Positions 9,678 to 17,822 of a stretch of DNA of 64,000 nt are shown piece after piece. The notes beneath the pieces are model-generated. The model searched no databases. It saw nothing but the letters and a program-made list of their open reading frames with translations, and was not told where the DNA came from. Position 1 is the first letter of the stretch, and every line of letters begins with the position of its first letter. The position numbers were made by a program, and so were the translations under genes. Origin of the DNA: Ruegeria conchae (GTDB lineage: Bacteria; Pseudomonadota; Alphaproteobacteria; Rhodobacterales; Rhodobacteraceae); NCBI RefSeq assembly GCF_000192475.1, contig NZ_AEYW01000024.1, forward strand, positions 62,001-126,000, given 5' to 3'.

Positions 9678-9827
9678 GTGTGAACCTCTTCCTATGCTTG
9701 ATACTCAATTCGGAATATGTCAGTCCGTGGCCATAATAAAGCCAAAAGACACATATAACCAATTTCTAGCTGGCTTGATGTCTCGGCGTCACGGATATGC
9801 TAGGATGATGGTGGCAAAGGATCTGGC

Positions 9828-11315
9828 GTGTTTCGCATTTATTACGTTCTGATTGCGATGATATCGATATCATGGGCTGCTCAGGCAGGGGCTGAGACGC
9901 GTATTGCGCTTGTGATTGGGAATTCTGCCTATGGTTCGGTCTCGCCGTTGGACAATCCGGTCAATGACGCAAAGCTGATTTCGGAAAAGCTAACTGACCT
10001 TGGCTTTGATGTCCGAAATCTGACGGACAGTAATCAGATTGAGATGAAAAGGGCGATTTCCCAGTTTGGCCGCGACCTGCGTCAAAGTGGTGAAGATGCG
10101 GTCGGGCTCTTTTACTATGCCGGACATGGCGTACAGTCATTTGGTTCGAATTACCTGCTGCCGGTCGATATCTCACTCAGTGATCCGGCTGATCTGGACT
10201 TGATGGCAGTTGAAGCGCGTTCTGTCCTGCATCAAATGGCATCAGCACATAACAAGACCAATATCGTCATTCTTGACGCTTGTCGGAACAATCCATTCGA
10301 AAGTCTTTCGAACATGGATGACAATGGCCTGGCCGAGATGAAGGCCCCGACGGGCACTTTTCTTGCCTATGCCACCGATCCCGGTGGGGTTGCACTGGAC
10401 GGCGAAAAAGGCAACAGCCCGTTCACACTCAGTCTGGCAGAACATATCGAAACACCGGGCATGGCCATCGAACAGTTGTTCAAAAAAGTTCGCGTTGACG
10501 TACTGCAAGAAACGCGCGGCCTGCAAACCCCTTGGGATACATCGTCTTTGACACAGGATTTTGCATTCTCACCGCAGATCCAAACGCAAATTGCCAAAAA
10601 TCAAAGTGAAGATGAACTGTGGCAGGAAGCGATTACCACACGCGACCCTGTTCAAATCATGCTCTTCATGCGGGCGTATCCCAATAGTTCGCGTGCCGAA
10701 GAGGCTAGCAGTCTTTTGCAGACGGTTATGGCAGAGTCCTTTGGGACATCCCCGCTGCTTGGAGCGAATGCGCCGGAGCAGCAGGAGGAAGTTGCCGAGG
10801 CTAACGAGACAGAACGCCTGATGTATGAGCTCGCTCTGGCCGACGATACCGTTCACGCCTACGAAGTGTATTTGCAGAGCTTTCCCGAAGGTGTGTTTTC
10901 GAGCAAAGCGGAGGACCGTCTGGCGGCCCTGAGGTATGGACAGGAATCCGTGACACGTAAGACTGCGCCCGATTCCGACGTGTCAGAGCCCCAAGGCGGG
11001 GTTGATGCGTCAGCAGATGTACTGGTTACGCTGGACTCTCTGCTTGATTTTGGAAACGCGTATGTACGCGGGCAAACCATCAATCAACTGGTGGTGGGCA
11101 CGCCACAATTTCCGCCAATCGAGGGGTTGCCGGACGAGTTGTGGAAAGGCCAGAACTGCTCCAATTGCCATCAATGGACACCCGAAGCCCTTTGCGATCA
11201 GGCACAGACCTACGTGAATCGCCCCGAGGCCGGGAATGTTACCAAACAACACCCCTATGGAGGTGGCCTAAAGGTCAATCTCCGCCGCTGGGCTCTTGGT
11301 GGGTGCCAGGGTTAA
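9828..11315 (+). CDS. Exported caspase-fold (C14) protein with C-terminal CxxCH motif
   Basis: A 495-residue protein. It has a signal peptide cleaved near residue 22 (AQAGA), then a caspase domain with H100 in YYAGHGVQ and C152 in LDACRNNPF. The domain reads much like the neighbouring gene's (IALVIGNSAYGSVSPLDNP against VALVIGNSDYLSVSPLDNP), so the two are paralogues. The middle is a charged linker with TPR-like units. The C-terminus has C444-S-N-C447-H448 plus two further cysteines (C456, C493). CxxCH is the c-type haem attachment motif, but a metal site or disulfides are equally possible. The start is GTG 9828 with AAAGGA about 8 bp upstream. It is convergent with the lipoprotein pair downstream. 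Confidence 0.85.
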   Translation: MFRIYYVLIAMISISWAAQAGAETRIALVIGNSAYGSVSPLDNPVNDAKLISEKLTDLGFDVRNLTDSNQIEMKRAISQFGRDLRQSGEDAVGLFYYAGHGVQSFGSNYLLPVDISLSDPADLDLMAVEARSVLHQMASAHNKTNIVILDACRNNPFESLSNMDDNGLAEMKAPTGTFLAYATDPGGVALDGEKGNSPFTLSLAEHIETPGMAIEQLFKKVRVDVLQETRGLQTPWDTSSLTQDFAFSPQIQTQIAKNQSEDELWQEAITTRDPVQIMLFMRAYPNSSRAEEASSLLQTVMAESFGTSPLLGANAPEQQEEVAEANETERLMYELALADDTVHAYEVYLQSFPEGVFSSKAEDRLAALRYGQESVTRKTAPDSDVSEPQGGVDASADVLVTLDSLLDFGNAYVRGQTINQLVVGTPQFPPIEGLPDELWKGQNCSNCHQWTPEALCDQAQTYVNRPEAGNVTKQHPYGGGLKVNLRRWALGGCQG

Positions 11316-11329
11316 TGCGCTGAGGCGGA

Positions 11330-11749
11330 TCAACCCGACAGTTTGGCAAGATCGGCACTCAGGGCGCGGGCTTCAGCGATGCTCTTTTGTAATGCAGCCA
11401 GTTTAGCATCCGGGGTTGCACCGGTAGGCGCGTCATTCAGCACACGGTCGATGCGGGCAGCCGTTGCGGCGTCGTCCCCTCCGATTGCATCGCGCCGTTG
11501 AAGAATATTCAACTTCAACTGTGCCAATTCGGATTCAGAATTCCGGATTTGCGCGGCGAGGGCTTCGTTGCGCGCCTCTGCGGTGGCCACATCCCCCTCG
11601 GCAGCAGCGATGCGATCATCATAGGCTCCGGTTGTGATACCTGAGACTCCGGCAAAGAAACCGCCGTCCGCCGGATCGGTCGTGGTCTGACATCCGGCCA
11701 GCAATAGGCAGGGCAGGGCGGCGAAACGAGTTGCTGTGCCTTTCGTCAT
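11330..11749 (-). CDS. Small lipoprotein with coiled coil, unknown function
   Basis: A 139-residue protein with a lipoprotein signal ending LLLAGC (lipidated C20). The rest is mostly an alanine-rich heptad-like coiled coil (about residues 48-139, with runs such as AAAEGDVATAEARNEALAAQ). The gene starts inside the stop of the upstream lipoprotein gene (ATGA-type 4 bp overlap), so the two are translationally coupled. I do not recognise the family. The domain style (lipid anchor plus long helix) suggests an envelope spacer or partner of the neighbouring exported proteins, which is inference only. Confidence 0.75.
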   Translation of the reverse strand: MTKGTATRFAALPCLLLAGCQTTTDPADGGFFAGVSGITTGAYDDRIAAAEGDVATAEARNEALAAQIRNSESELAQLKLNILQRRDAIGGDDAATAARIDRVLNDAPTGATPDAKLAALQKSIAEARALSADLAKLSG

Positions 11750-12447
11750 AGCGAAGATGCCAGATCGTTTGCGATCCCGCGCATTTGCGTGATCTGGTTC
11801 GATAGGGCGGCTAAATCTCCGTCAATCGGTGAGGCGGTCTGACCGCGTTTAATCGTCAGGTTCCGGGCCTCATTGAATTCAGCCTGACGTTTGGTCGCTC
11901 CGTCGATGGCAAGCTCCATCTGAGCAAGATTGCCATTAGCCTCGGCAAGTTCTTTTGTGACCTCCGCCTGATCGGCTGTGCCCGCTGCTACGCTGGCGTT
12001 CAGTGCATCAAGTTCGGCTCTTTGCGCCGCAAGAACCTGGTTCATAACGTTCAGCGTCGTTTGCATTTCACTGGCATTGCGATCCAAATCTTTTTTGATT
12101 TGCCTCAGACGTGCCTCGCGACCAGCATAGTTGCGCTGAACGAAGGCGACGTAGGTTCCGGCCAGGGCACCCGCCCCGAGGCCAACCGAAATACCTGTCC
12201 CAATATCGTCACTACCGCCAAGGCCGAATCCGATCGCGCCACCGGTGACACCACCTGCGATGGCACCTTGCAGGATTGTTTTCTGCATCGCCGCGGCTTG
12301 TTTCGCCAGATCGGCCTCAGCCTGCGTTGCTCCTGTGGGGCCAGTCGCAGGGGCCGAGGTCTGACTGCTATCCCCGCAAGCCGTGAGGGCAAGAGATACC
12401 GCAACAAGTGCAGCACCTATTCGGGAGGGATGAGATCGGTCAGCCAT
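11746..12447 (-). CDS. Lipoprotein with glycine-zipper segment and coiled coil
   Basis: A 233-residue protein with a lipobox LTAC (C24). A glycine-rich membrane-active segment spans about residues 60-95 (AIAGGVTGGAIGFGLGG, glycine-zipper style) and a long coiled coil follows (about 105-230). Glycine-zipper lipoproteins commonly sit in the outer membrane, and the later helix would reach into the periplasm. The 5' end overlaps the upstream caspase-fold gene by 31 bp and the 3' end overlaps the small lipoprotein gene by 4 bp, so the three form one minus-strand operon. The function is unknown. Confidence 0.78.
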   Translation of the reverse strand: MADRSHPSRIGAALVAVSLALTACGDSSQTSAPATGPTGATQAEADLAKQAAAMQKTILQGAIAGGVTGGAIGFGLGGSDDIGTGISVGLGAGALAGTYVAFVQRNYAGREARLRQIKKDLDRNASEMQTTLNVMNQVLAAQRAELDALNASVAAGTADQAEVTKELAEANGNLAQMELAIDGATKRQAEFNEARNLTIKRGQTASPIDGDLAALSNQITQMRGIANDLASSL

Positions 12448-13988
12448 TGGTAACTTCCTTTTCTACTATCTTCTGCCTGCGAAACGTGCCGCAAAAAAAG
12501 AGCTGCGTCGTTTGTCATTCGCGCATCGGCGATGTTCAGATCCCGCGGTGCTGATGCTTTGCTTATTATTGACGCATCAATGCCAGGAGGGAAGAAGATG
12601 ACAGCGCGATTTAGAACTTCTTCGTAGTAGCTTCGGCTTTGGTCCAGACGGCGCAAGATGATTCCGCGCGATCGATAGATATCATAAATGTCGTTGCGCG
12701 CCTGTTGCAAAATGGGCAAGGCGTTTGCGTCGGTACGGGCAATATCCTCGATTTGCCGCAATGCATCTTCGGCGATACCAAGCGTGCGTTCCAGGCTGCG
12801 CAAGGCCACAATATCGGTGCGTAGTCTTTGCAGCGTGGTGGTGGCCAGAAAAATCGACACTTGCGCCGCGTCTTGAAGCAGGCGGTCAGCCGAGGCAGTT
12901 TCGCGTTCTGGCAATTGGCTACGATAATTGTCCAATGCTGGACCCAGGTCGCGCGTCTGGGGGTCATTCAAATACCCCAGAGCTACCAATGCCGAGGCAA
13001 TTTTGTTGGGATCGGCTTCGGTTAGCGAGGCGTTGATCGGCGCCAGTGAAGCTGCAGGTTCCGGTAGGGGAGCGGCTATCCTTTCGCGCGCAAATGAAGC
13101 AAACAATCCCTCCGGGTGGGCCTCTAGGTATCCCTCGAAATCCTGTGCATTCGAACTGGAAGCGATGCGCCGCCAATGTTCCAGATCAATGGTGTATTCG
13201 TCTTTGGGGGCACTGCCAGCCAGAACCGGCGCAAAGCTATACTCATCCAGAACGGATTCTTCGACCCAGGGAATTTGGCGTCCATCTGTCTCAAGAACGA
13301 CCTGTTGGCGCACGCGACCCAACATCAGCCGCACGTCCAGATTGGGTGTCGCAATGTGATCGAGAAGACCTGAAGTGAAAACGCTGTTTTCTTCCAATCC
13401 ATCATAGGCCACATTGCCGGGGTCAGTGGCATAAGCGATCAGCAAACCGGCTCCGCCACGAATTCTGACCAGCCCATTTTCGACCATCCCACTTTCAGTG
13501 AACGGGTTGTTGCGACAAGCGTCCAAGAGCAAGATCCCGATATCTGGTCCGGCCCTGGACATCACATCGCGCACCAAATCTAGGGTCATCGAGCTTTGCC
13601 TGAGCGCCGATAGATCGTTGCCTGCAAAATCTGTGCCAATCAGATGATTTTCTCCTCCGATCTGGACACCGTGTCCGGCGTAGAAGAAGACCGCCATCTC
13701 AGCACCCTTCGCCGCGACGCCGAATTTCTCTACTGCCCTTTGCATGGCTTCTGCGTTCTGATCCGTGGCTTGGGTGACGGCAAATCCAAGCTCCTCCAGT
13801 GCAGCGCTCAAGGCTGCGACGTCATTTGCCGGATTGCGCAATGACATTTCTGGGGCTTCATAGTTTGAATTGCCGATTAATAATGCCACACGCTCTTGGG
13901 CATATACCTGCGTCGCAAAAAACAAGACGTTCAAGAACGTCATTATGAGAAAAATGCTAGTTGGCTTGGCCGGATGGAGCGGGCTCAT
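12417..13988 (-). CDS. Exported caspase-fold (C14) protein, third copy
   Basis: A 523-residue protein with a signal peptide or N-terminal anchor (about 11-30, cleavage after QVYA). Its caspase domain has H106 in FYAGHGVQIGG and C158 in LLDACRNNPF. Both catalytic residues are present, so it is likely active. Residues about 260-520 are helical with no repeat family I can name, including ladders of arginine-rich helices. It is the first gene of a minus-strand operon with two lipoproteins. Two other exported caspase-fold genes lie within 7.5 kb. These resemble the bacterial orthocaspase/metacaspase-like group; the targets are unknown. Confidence 0.85.
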   Translation of the reverse strand: MSPLHPAKPTSIFLIMTFLNVLFFATQVYAQERVALLIGNSNYEAPEMSLRNPANDVAALSAALEELGFAVTQATDQNAEAMQRAVEKFGVAAKGAEMAVFFYAGHGVQIGGENHLIGTDFAGNDLSALRQSSMTLDLVRDVMSRAGPDIGILLLDACRNNPFTESGMVENGLVRIRGGAGLLIAYATDPGNVAYDGLEENSVFTSGLLDHIATPNLDVRLMLGRVRQQVVLETDGRQIPWVEESVLDEYSFAPVLAGSAPKDEYTIDLEHWRRIASSSNAQDFEGYLEAHPEGLFASFARERIAAPLPEPAASLAPINASLTEADPNKIASALVALGYLNDPQTRDLGPALDNYRSQLPERETASADRLLQDAAQVSIFLATTTLQRLRTDIVALRSLERTLGIAEDALRQIEDIARTDANALPILQQARNDIYDIYRSRGIILRRLDQSRSYYEEVLNRAVIFFPPGIDASIISKASAPRDLNIADARMTNDAALFLRHVSQAEDSRKGSYQWLTDLIPPE

Positions 13989-14315
13989 GCAGTTAGGTTA
14001 GCGCAATAGATTGAAAATTTACAATTGGAGTTTGTATGGTTTGGTTCGCCCGCAAGCTATTCTGATAGATCGGCTCCATTGAAACTTTTTTGACCGCAAA
14101 AATCGCTGAGATCAAAGACAGTACCGTCAAAGGGCAGAGTGAGCAGAAACCTTGGGGAAAGCTCTGCATTCATGTTGTTCCAGAATGATTTTTGTTGCGC
14201 CAGGTCTGAGCAAGATCAGCATTGAGGCTGCAATTCCTGTAAACGATGACTGATCTACTACAAGAATTCACGCCAGATTACTGACTCTACTACCATTTGA
14301 GCTCCACGCGTCAAA
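13989..14315. other. Intergenic gap, nothing recognised
   Basis: These 327 bp separate the start of the third caspase-fold gene from the stop of the sulfatase-superfamily gene. It must hold the promoter of the minus-strand caspase-fold operon near 14000-14080, where the sequence is AT-rich. I found no open frame with codon character, no RNA gene and no clear hairpin terminator. Confidence 0.5.
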
Positions 14316-15881
14316 TTAATATGCTTTCCCGCTTTTTCCCACTTGTGATGCCAGCTGCGAGGGATGGAGGGGGCCGTCCGAAGTGATCATCCAATTGGAC
14401 AAGGTTTTGTCCATATGACGCATGCGATGCCGTAACATCTCCTGCGTCATTTGGGTGAGGACCTGCGAAAACTCAGGTCGTTCTGCGACGTTTTCCATTT
14501 CGCCTTTGCCTTTGTGGTCAAAAAGCAGGGGTGGTAGGTCGGCTCCGAACTGTACAAGCGTGAACCGATCGTCGCGCAGAATGCCAAGACAGCTGTCCGA
14601 GATGTCGGTGCCAAGCGTCTTCTGCCAAAGGGTTGGCGCGATTGGGTCCGCAAAATCGAGCTCAGAGAAAGAATATTTGCGCCAGTTCTCAGGTAGGTTC
14701 CCCTCAAGGAACGGCATCAAAGTCATGCCATTCATTGCGTCATGAGCTGGTTGCCCAACCCAATTGAGGATCGTTGGGACAATATCGATGCTCTCCGTTG
14801 GCTTCGAGATCTGTGCGCCTTCGGCACCGCCCGGCATCCTGACAATCAGGGGTGTATGGTATGCCGCGTCATATACCGACATCTTACCCCAACTATGATG
14901 GTCACCCAGCATCTCGCCATGATCGGCTGTGACTACCAACAATGTGTTGTCGTATTGGCCGCTGTCTTTCAGGAACTGCACGACACGACCGATGTGGTGA
15001 TCAACTTCGGTTGCGAGGCCCAGATAGATAGACCGAAGGGTCGCGACGACCTCGTCAGTCGGCTCGAGTTCGGGGAAACCTTCGACAAATCCTGCGACAG
15101 TACTGTTTGCCCTGGTAGGTGCGAAGAACGGATGGAGCGCGTCTTCTGCTTGTGCTGAAGCATGGCGCGTTGGATTCGGCAGTTTGGCCGGATCATACAT
15201 TTGGTTGTAAGGGGTTGGTGCGACCAGCGGCGGATGTGGTCGTAGATAAGTAAGATGGGCGAACCATCCTTTGTCCTGATCTGCATAAGCTGGCATGGTT
15301 TCCAGAAACCGGTCAGTCAGAAATGCCGTGTCACTGTCTTCTGCAGCATAGAGCGCAGGATCATTCAGTTTCGGAGCGTCCCCGGTTGGCGAGACGGGTT
15401 TAAAAACATCAAAATAGTCGTCGAAAACATATCCTTTGTTCTTAAGGTGTGATCGCCAGGGAAAAGACATCTCCATGCGCATCTCCACCATTTCCTGAAA
15501 ACCTGGCAGGTGAAACTCGTAAGAACGCAGAGCCGGATCATTGGCGTCAAATACGCGCGGGTCCTGCGAGGTGTCGGTGTATCCAAAAAGCATAGGAAGG
15601 TAGCCTGCCTTGCGCATCTCTGATGCGATCGAAGGCGTGTCGTGGCGAAGAGGCGTGCCGTTTCGAACCGAGCGGTGGTTCATCGCATATTGCCCCGTCA
15701 GCAGCGATGCTCGCGAAGGCCCGCATGGATTTGTAACCGAGAAATGACGGGTGAAGGTGACGCTGTCTTTCATCAGCGCCCGCAAATGGGGTAGATCAAC
15801 GTGGTTCGCCAGCGCACCAAACACACAATCAGCCCGCATCTGGTCGGTGATAATAAAAAGGACGTTTCTTTTGTCGTGCAT
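14316..15881 (-). CDS. Sulfatase-superfamily hydrolase, phosphonate monoester hydrolase-like
   Basis: A 521-residue enzyme of the alkaline phosphatase superfamily. The sulfatase signature C53-G-P-S-R57 is present, where Cys53 would be converted to formylglycine. The metal ligands D13 (FIITDQMRAD) and the distal TADHGEMLGDHHSWGK motif are also visible. NHRSVRNGTPL, the GYTDTSQDPR stretch and the C-terminal RMRHMDKTL match phosphonate monoester hydrolases/phosphodiesterases better than choline sulfatases, judged from memory of the family. There is no signal peptide, so it is cytoplasmic. It is divergent from the DeoR-type regulator at 16098 and may share its control region. The substrate (sulfate ester or phosphodiester) is not determined. 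Confidence 0.8.
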   Translation of the reverse strand: MHDKRNVLFIITDQMRADCVFGALANHVDLPHLRALMKDSVTFTRHFSVTNPCGPSRASLLTGQYAMNHRSVRNGTPLRHDTPSIASEMRKAGYLPMLFGYTDTSQDPRVFDANDPALRSYEFHLPGFQEMVEMRMEMSFPWRSHLKNKGYVFDDYFDVFKPVSPTGDAPKLNDPALYAAEDSDTAFLTDRFLETMPAYADQDKGWFAHLTYLRPHPPLVAPTPYNQMYDPAKLPNPTRHASAQAEDALHPFFAPTRANSTVAGFVEGFPELEPTDEVVATLRSIYLGLATEVDHHIGRVVQFLKDSGQYDNTLLVVTADHGEMLGDHHSWGKMSVYDAAYHTPLIVRMPGGAEGAQISKPTESIDIVPTILNWVGQPAHDAMNGMTLMPFLEGNLPENWRKYSFSELDFADPIAPTLWQKTLGTDISDSCLGILRDDRFTLVQFGADLPPLLFDHKGKGEMENVAERPEFSQVLTQMTQEMLRHRMRHMDKTLSNWMITSDGPLHPSQLASQVGKSGKAY

Positions 15882-16050
15882 CGTTTGACGCTCCAGATGA
15901 ATTGACCGACGGCTCAGTTGATGTCAGGAATCTAGCTGTTGTGATTCTAACTTGCTTGTGCCGAGCAAAGAATGCGCTGCACGCCCTGCCAAAATCCACA
16001 TTAAACATCAAAAATCAACATATGGACGCAAGAATTGTTGCGTTTGTAAA

Positions 16051-16090
16051 ATATTGTGGGATAACGTGGAAGATGCGAGGGATATTGTGG
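16051..16090 (+). promoter_or_regulatory. Three phased ATAnnGTGG repeats, candidate operator
   Basis: ATATTGTGG (16051), ATAACGTGG (16061) and ATATTGTGG (16082) lie 10 and 21 bp apart, on one helix face, just upstream of a DeoR-family start codon. GTGGA also recurs twice (23587 and 23599) ahead of the second DeoR gene. Autoregulatory binding is plausible. The short motif length leaves room for chance. Confidence 0.4.
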
Positions 16091-16097
16091 AAAGCGG

Positions 16098-16871
16098 ATG
16101 TCGCAGACACATCGAGAAATTGAGCTTCTTGAAGCGCTGAGGCGCCTGGGTGGCTCTGCGCGGAACACAGATCTGGCGAAAGCGCTCGACGTTTCCGAGG
16201 AAACAGTACGGAGAACAATCAAGTCCCTTTCCAAAACCGCAATGGTGGCCCGCGTGCGTGGTGGTGCTTATTTGGTGGGCACACAGAACGACCCCAGCTT
16301 TTTTCGGCGCATTACTCAGCGCCCGACAGAAAAGCGGCTGATTGCCAATGTCGTTAGTACGCTAGTATCTGACGGCATGACCCTTTTTCTTGATGTTGGA
16401 TCGACCACTGCATTTGTCGCGGAAGAACTGCGACGGCATCAAAACCTGACAATCGCGACCAATTCGATTGGAGTGGCCCAGACACTGGTCAACGTGAATG
16501 GTAACCGGGTGCATATTCTTGGCGGAGAAATGCAGGCCAATGAGCGTGGTGCCTTTGGTCACGTAACCCATAGACAGGCCCAGCGACTGGTATATGACAT
16601 GGCGATCCTCAGTGCGGATGCCGTTTCACCACGCCGAGGCTTTTTGTATCACAGCAATGCAGAGGCAGAGCTTGCGCAGATCGTGGCGGAATGTGCCGAC
16701 CAGATTCTGATTGCATTCGACCACGGCAAACTCAGCGAATCTGCGCCCTTCGTAGGACCCGCCCCGCGCCAGATTAGTCATATTGTGACCGATAAAGCGC
16801 CTAGTAAGGCACTCGCGCAATCACTGGATGCCTGGGGTATCAAAGCAGTAATTGCAGATGGATCGTATTGA
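16098..16871 (+). CDS. DeoR/GlpR-family transcriptional regulator (first copy)
   Basis: A 257-residue regulator. It has an N-terminal helix-turn-helix (about residues 5-60, SARNTDLAKALDVSEETVRR), then a DeoR sensor domain of the phosphosugar-isomerase-like fold with the nucleotide/phosphate loop FLDVGSTTAFVAEEL and TNSIGVA. DeoR proteins usually bind a phosphorylated metabolite and repress the adjacent operon. The gene is directly followed (0 bp) by the inositol-phosphatase-like gene, which fits an operon with control by a phosphorylated intermediate. It is closely related to the regulator at 23623, whose helix-turn-helix reads SARNTQIAQVMDVSEETVRR. Confidence 0.88.
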   Translation: MSQTHREIELLEALRRLGGSARNTDLAKALDVSEETVRRTIKSLSKTAMVARVRGGAYLVGTQNDPSFFRRITQRPTEKRLIANVVSTLVSDGMTLFLDVGSTTAFVAEELRRHQNLTIATNSIGVAQTLVNVNGNRVHILGGEMQANERGAFGHVTHRQAQRLVYDMAILSADAVSPRRGFLYHSNAEAELAQIVAECADQILIAFDHGKLSESAPFVGPAPRQISHIVTDKAPSKALAQSLDAWGIKAVIADGSY

Positions 16872-17678
16872 ATGTTGAGCCCTTCAGAAATGGTTAGATC
16901 GACTACGGACGGGAAAACACATGCAGAGCATGCGACGCAGATTGCAGCTTTGGCCGCTGACGCAGCTCGGGGTTATTTTCGTGGCCGTCTGGGCGTTGAA
17001 TTCAAAACCGATGAAAGCCCTGTGACTCAGGCAGATAAAGGCGTCGAAACCATCGTGCGTGCCTATCTGGCTGAGCACTTTCCAGAAGATGGAATATTTG
17101 GTGAGGAACAGGGTGCCGAGGGGTTGAATCGTGATCATGTCTGGATCATCGATCCGATTGACGGCACCCGTTCGTTTCTGTCAGGCCATCCTTTATTTGG
17201 CTTCTTGTTGGGTTTGCTTGTTAAGGGTGAACCTTTGCTTGGCGTGATTGGAATGCCCGCACTGAATGAATGTCTGCTTGGTATCAAAGGGCAAGGGGCC
17301 ATGCTAAATGGCCAGTCGGTTTCAGTCAGTGGAACAGAGAGTTTGAGCCACGCAGTATTCTTCGTGAATGAAGGAGATAAGATTTACCGTGATCACCCTG
17401 ATTTGTTCAGAGATTTGATGCATTCCGGTCAAACCCGAAGGTTTGCCTACGATTGCTATCCCCATGCCCTGGTTGCGATGGGGCACGTTGATGCGGTTAT
17501 TGACTATGACCTACAACCTTACGATTTTCTTCCGGTTGCGGCTGTCATCGAAGCTGCCGGTGGTGTGATTACTGATTGGAATGGTAATCCGCTTAATCTG
17601 AATTCGGATGGTCGTGTGATATCAGCCGCGACGCCTGCATTGCATGCCGAGCTATTGGCCATGACCCTGGGACGCTAG
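16872..17678 (+). CDS. Inositol monophosphatase-family phosphatase
   Basis: A 268-residue Mg-dependent phosphatase. It shows the family signature WIIDPIDGTRSFLSGHP (metal aspartates), GEEQG upstream, and the C-terminal YDLQPYDFLPVAAVIEAAGG motif. Members act on inositol phosphate, histidinol phosphate or other small phosphate esters. Substrate cannot be told from sequence, although the motif style is near HisN-type histidinol phosphatases. ATG 16872 abuts the regulator stop; an ATG at 16890 is an alternative start. Position in this operon suggests it dephosphorylates a pathway intermediate. Confidence 0.88.
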   Translation: MLSPSEMVRSTTDGKTHAEHATQIAALAADAARGYFRGRLGVEFKTDESPVTQADKGVETIVRAYLAEHFPEDGIFGEEQGAEGLNRDHVWIIDPIDGTRSFLSGHPLFGFLLGLLVKGEPLLGVIGMPALNECLLGIKGQGAMLNGQSVSVSGTESLSHAVFFVNEGDKIYRDHPDLFRDLMHSGQTRRFAYDCYPHALVAMGHVDAVIDYDLQPYDFLPVAAVIEAAGGVITDWNGNPLNLNSDGRVISAATPALHAELLAMTLGR

Positions 17679-17822
17679 ATGGTAAATGGCAGATTTCTAT
17701 TTGAATTTGTGCGCGCGGCGATGCTGATGGTTTTGTCGTTCATGTGGTGCGTCGTGGCACAAAGTTCAGCCTTGGTGCAAACCTCTACAGGGAGGTGGCA
17801 GGCGCATGATCGACCCGGTTGA
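17679..17822 (+). CDS. Possible 47-residue exported peptide
   Basis: A short frame begins at the ATG immediately after the phosphatase stop and runs into the start of the next gene, ending with a TGA at 17820-17822. The peptide has a basic start, a hydrophobic core (AAMLMVLSFMWCVVA) and then a polar tail, which looks like a signal peptide or single membrane helix. No ribosome-binding site is evident. It could equally be untranslated spacer. Confidence 0.25.
   Translation: MVNGRFLFEFVRAAMLMVLSFMWCVVAQSSALVQTSTGRWQAHDRPG

Noticed and set aside
6666-13988. A classical anti-phage caspase defence system
   Set aside because: All three caspase-fold proteins carry export signals, and no nucleotide sensor, gasdermin or NTPase partner is encoded nearby, so a cytosolic abortive-infection role is not favoured.
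13989-14315. Search for a prophage, transposase relic or RNA in the gap
   Set aside because: No frame, inverted repeat or RNA-like core could be supported.
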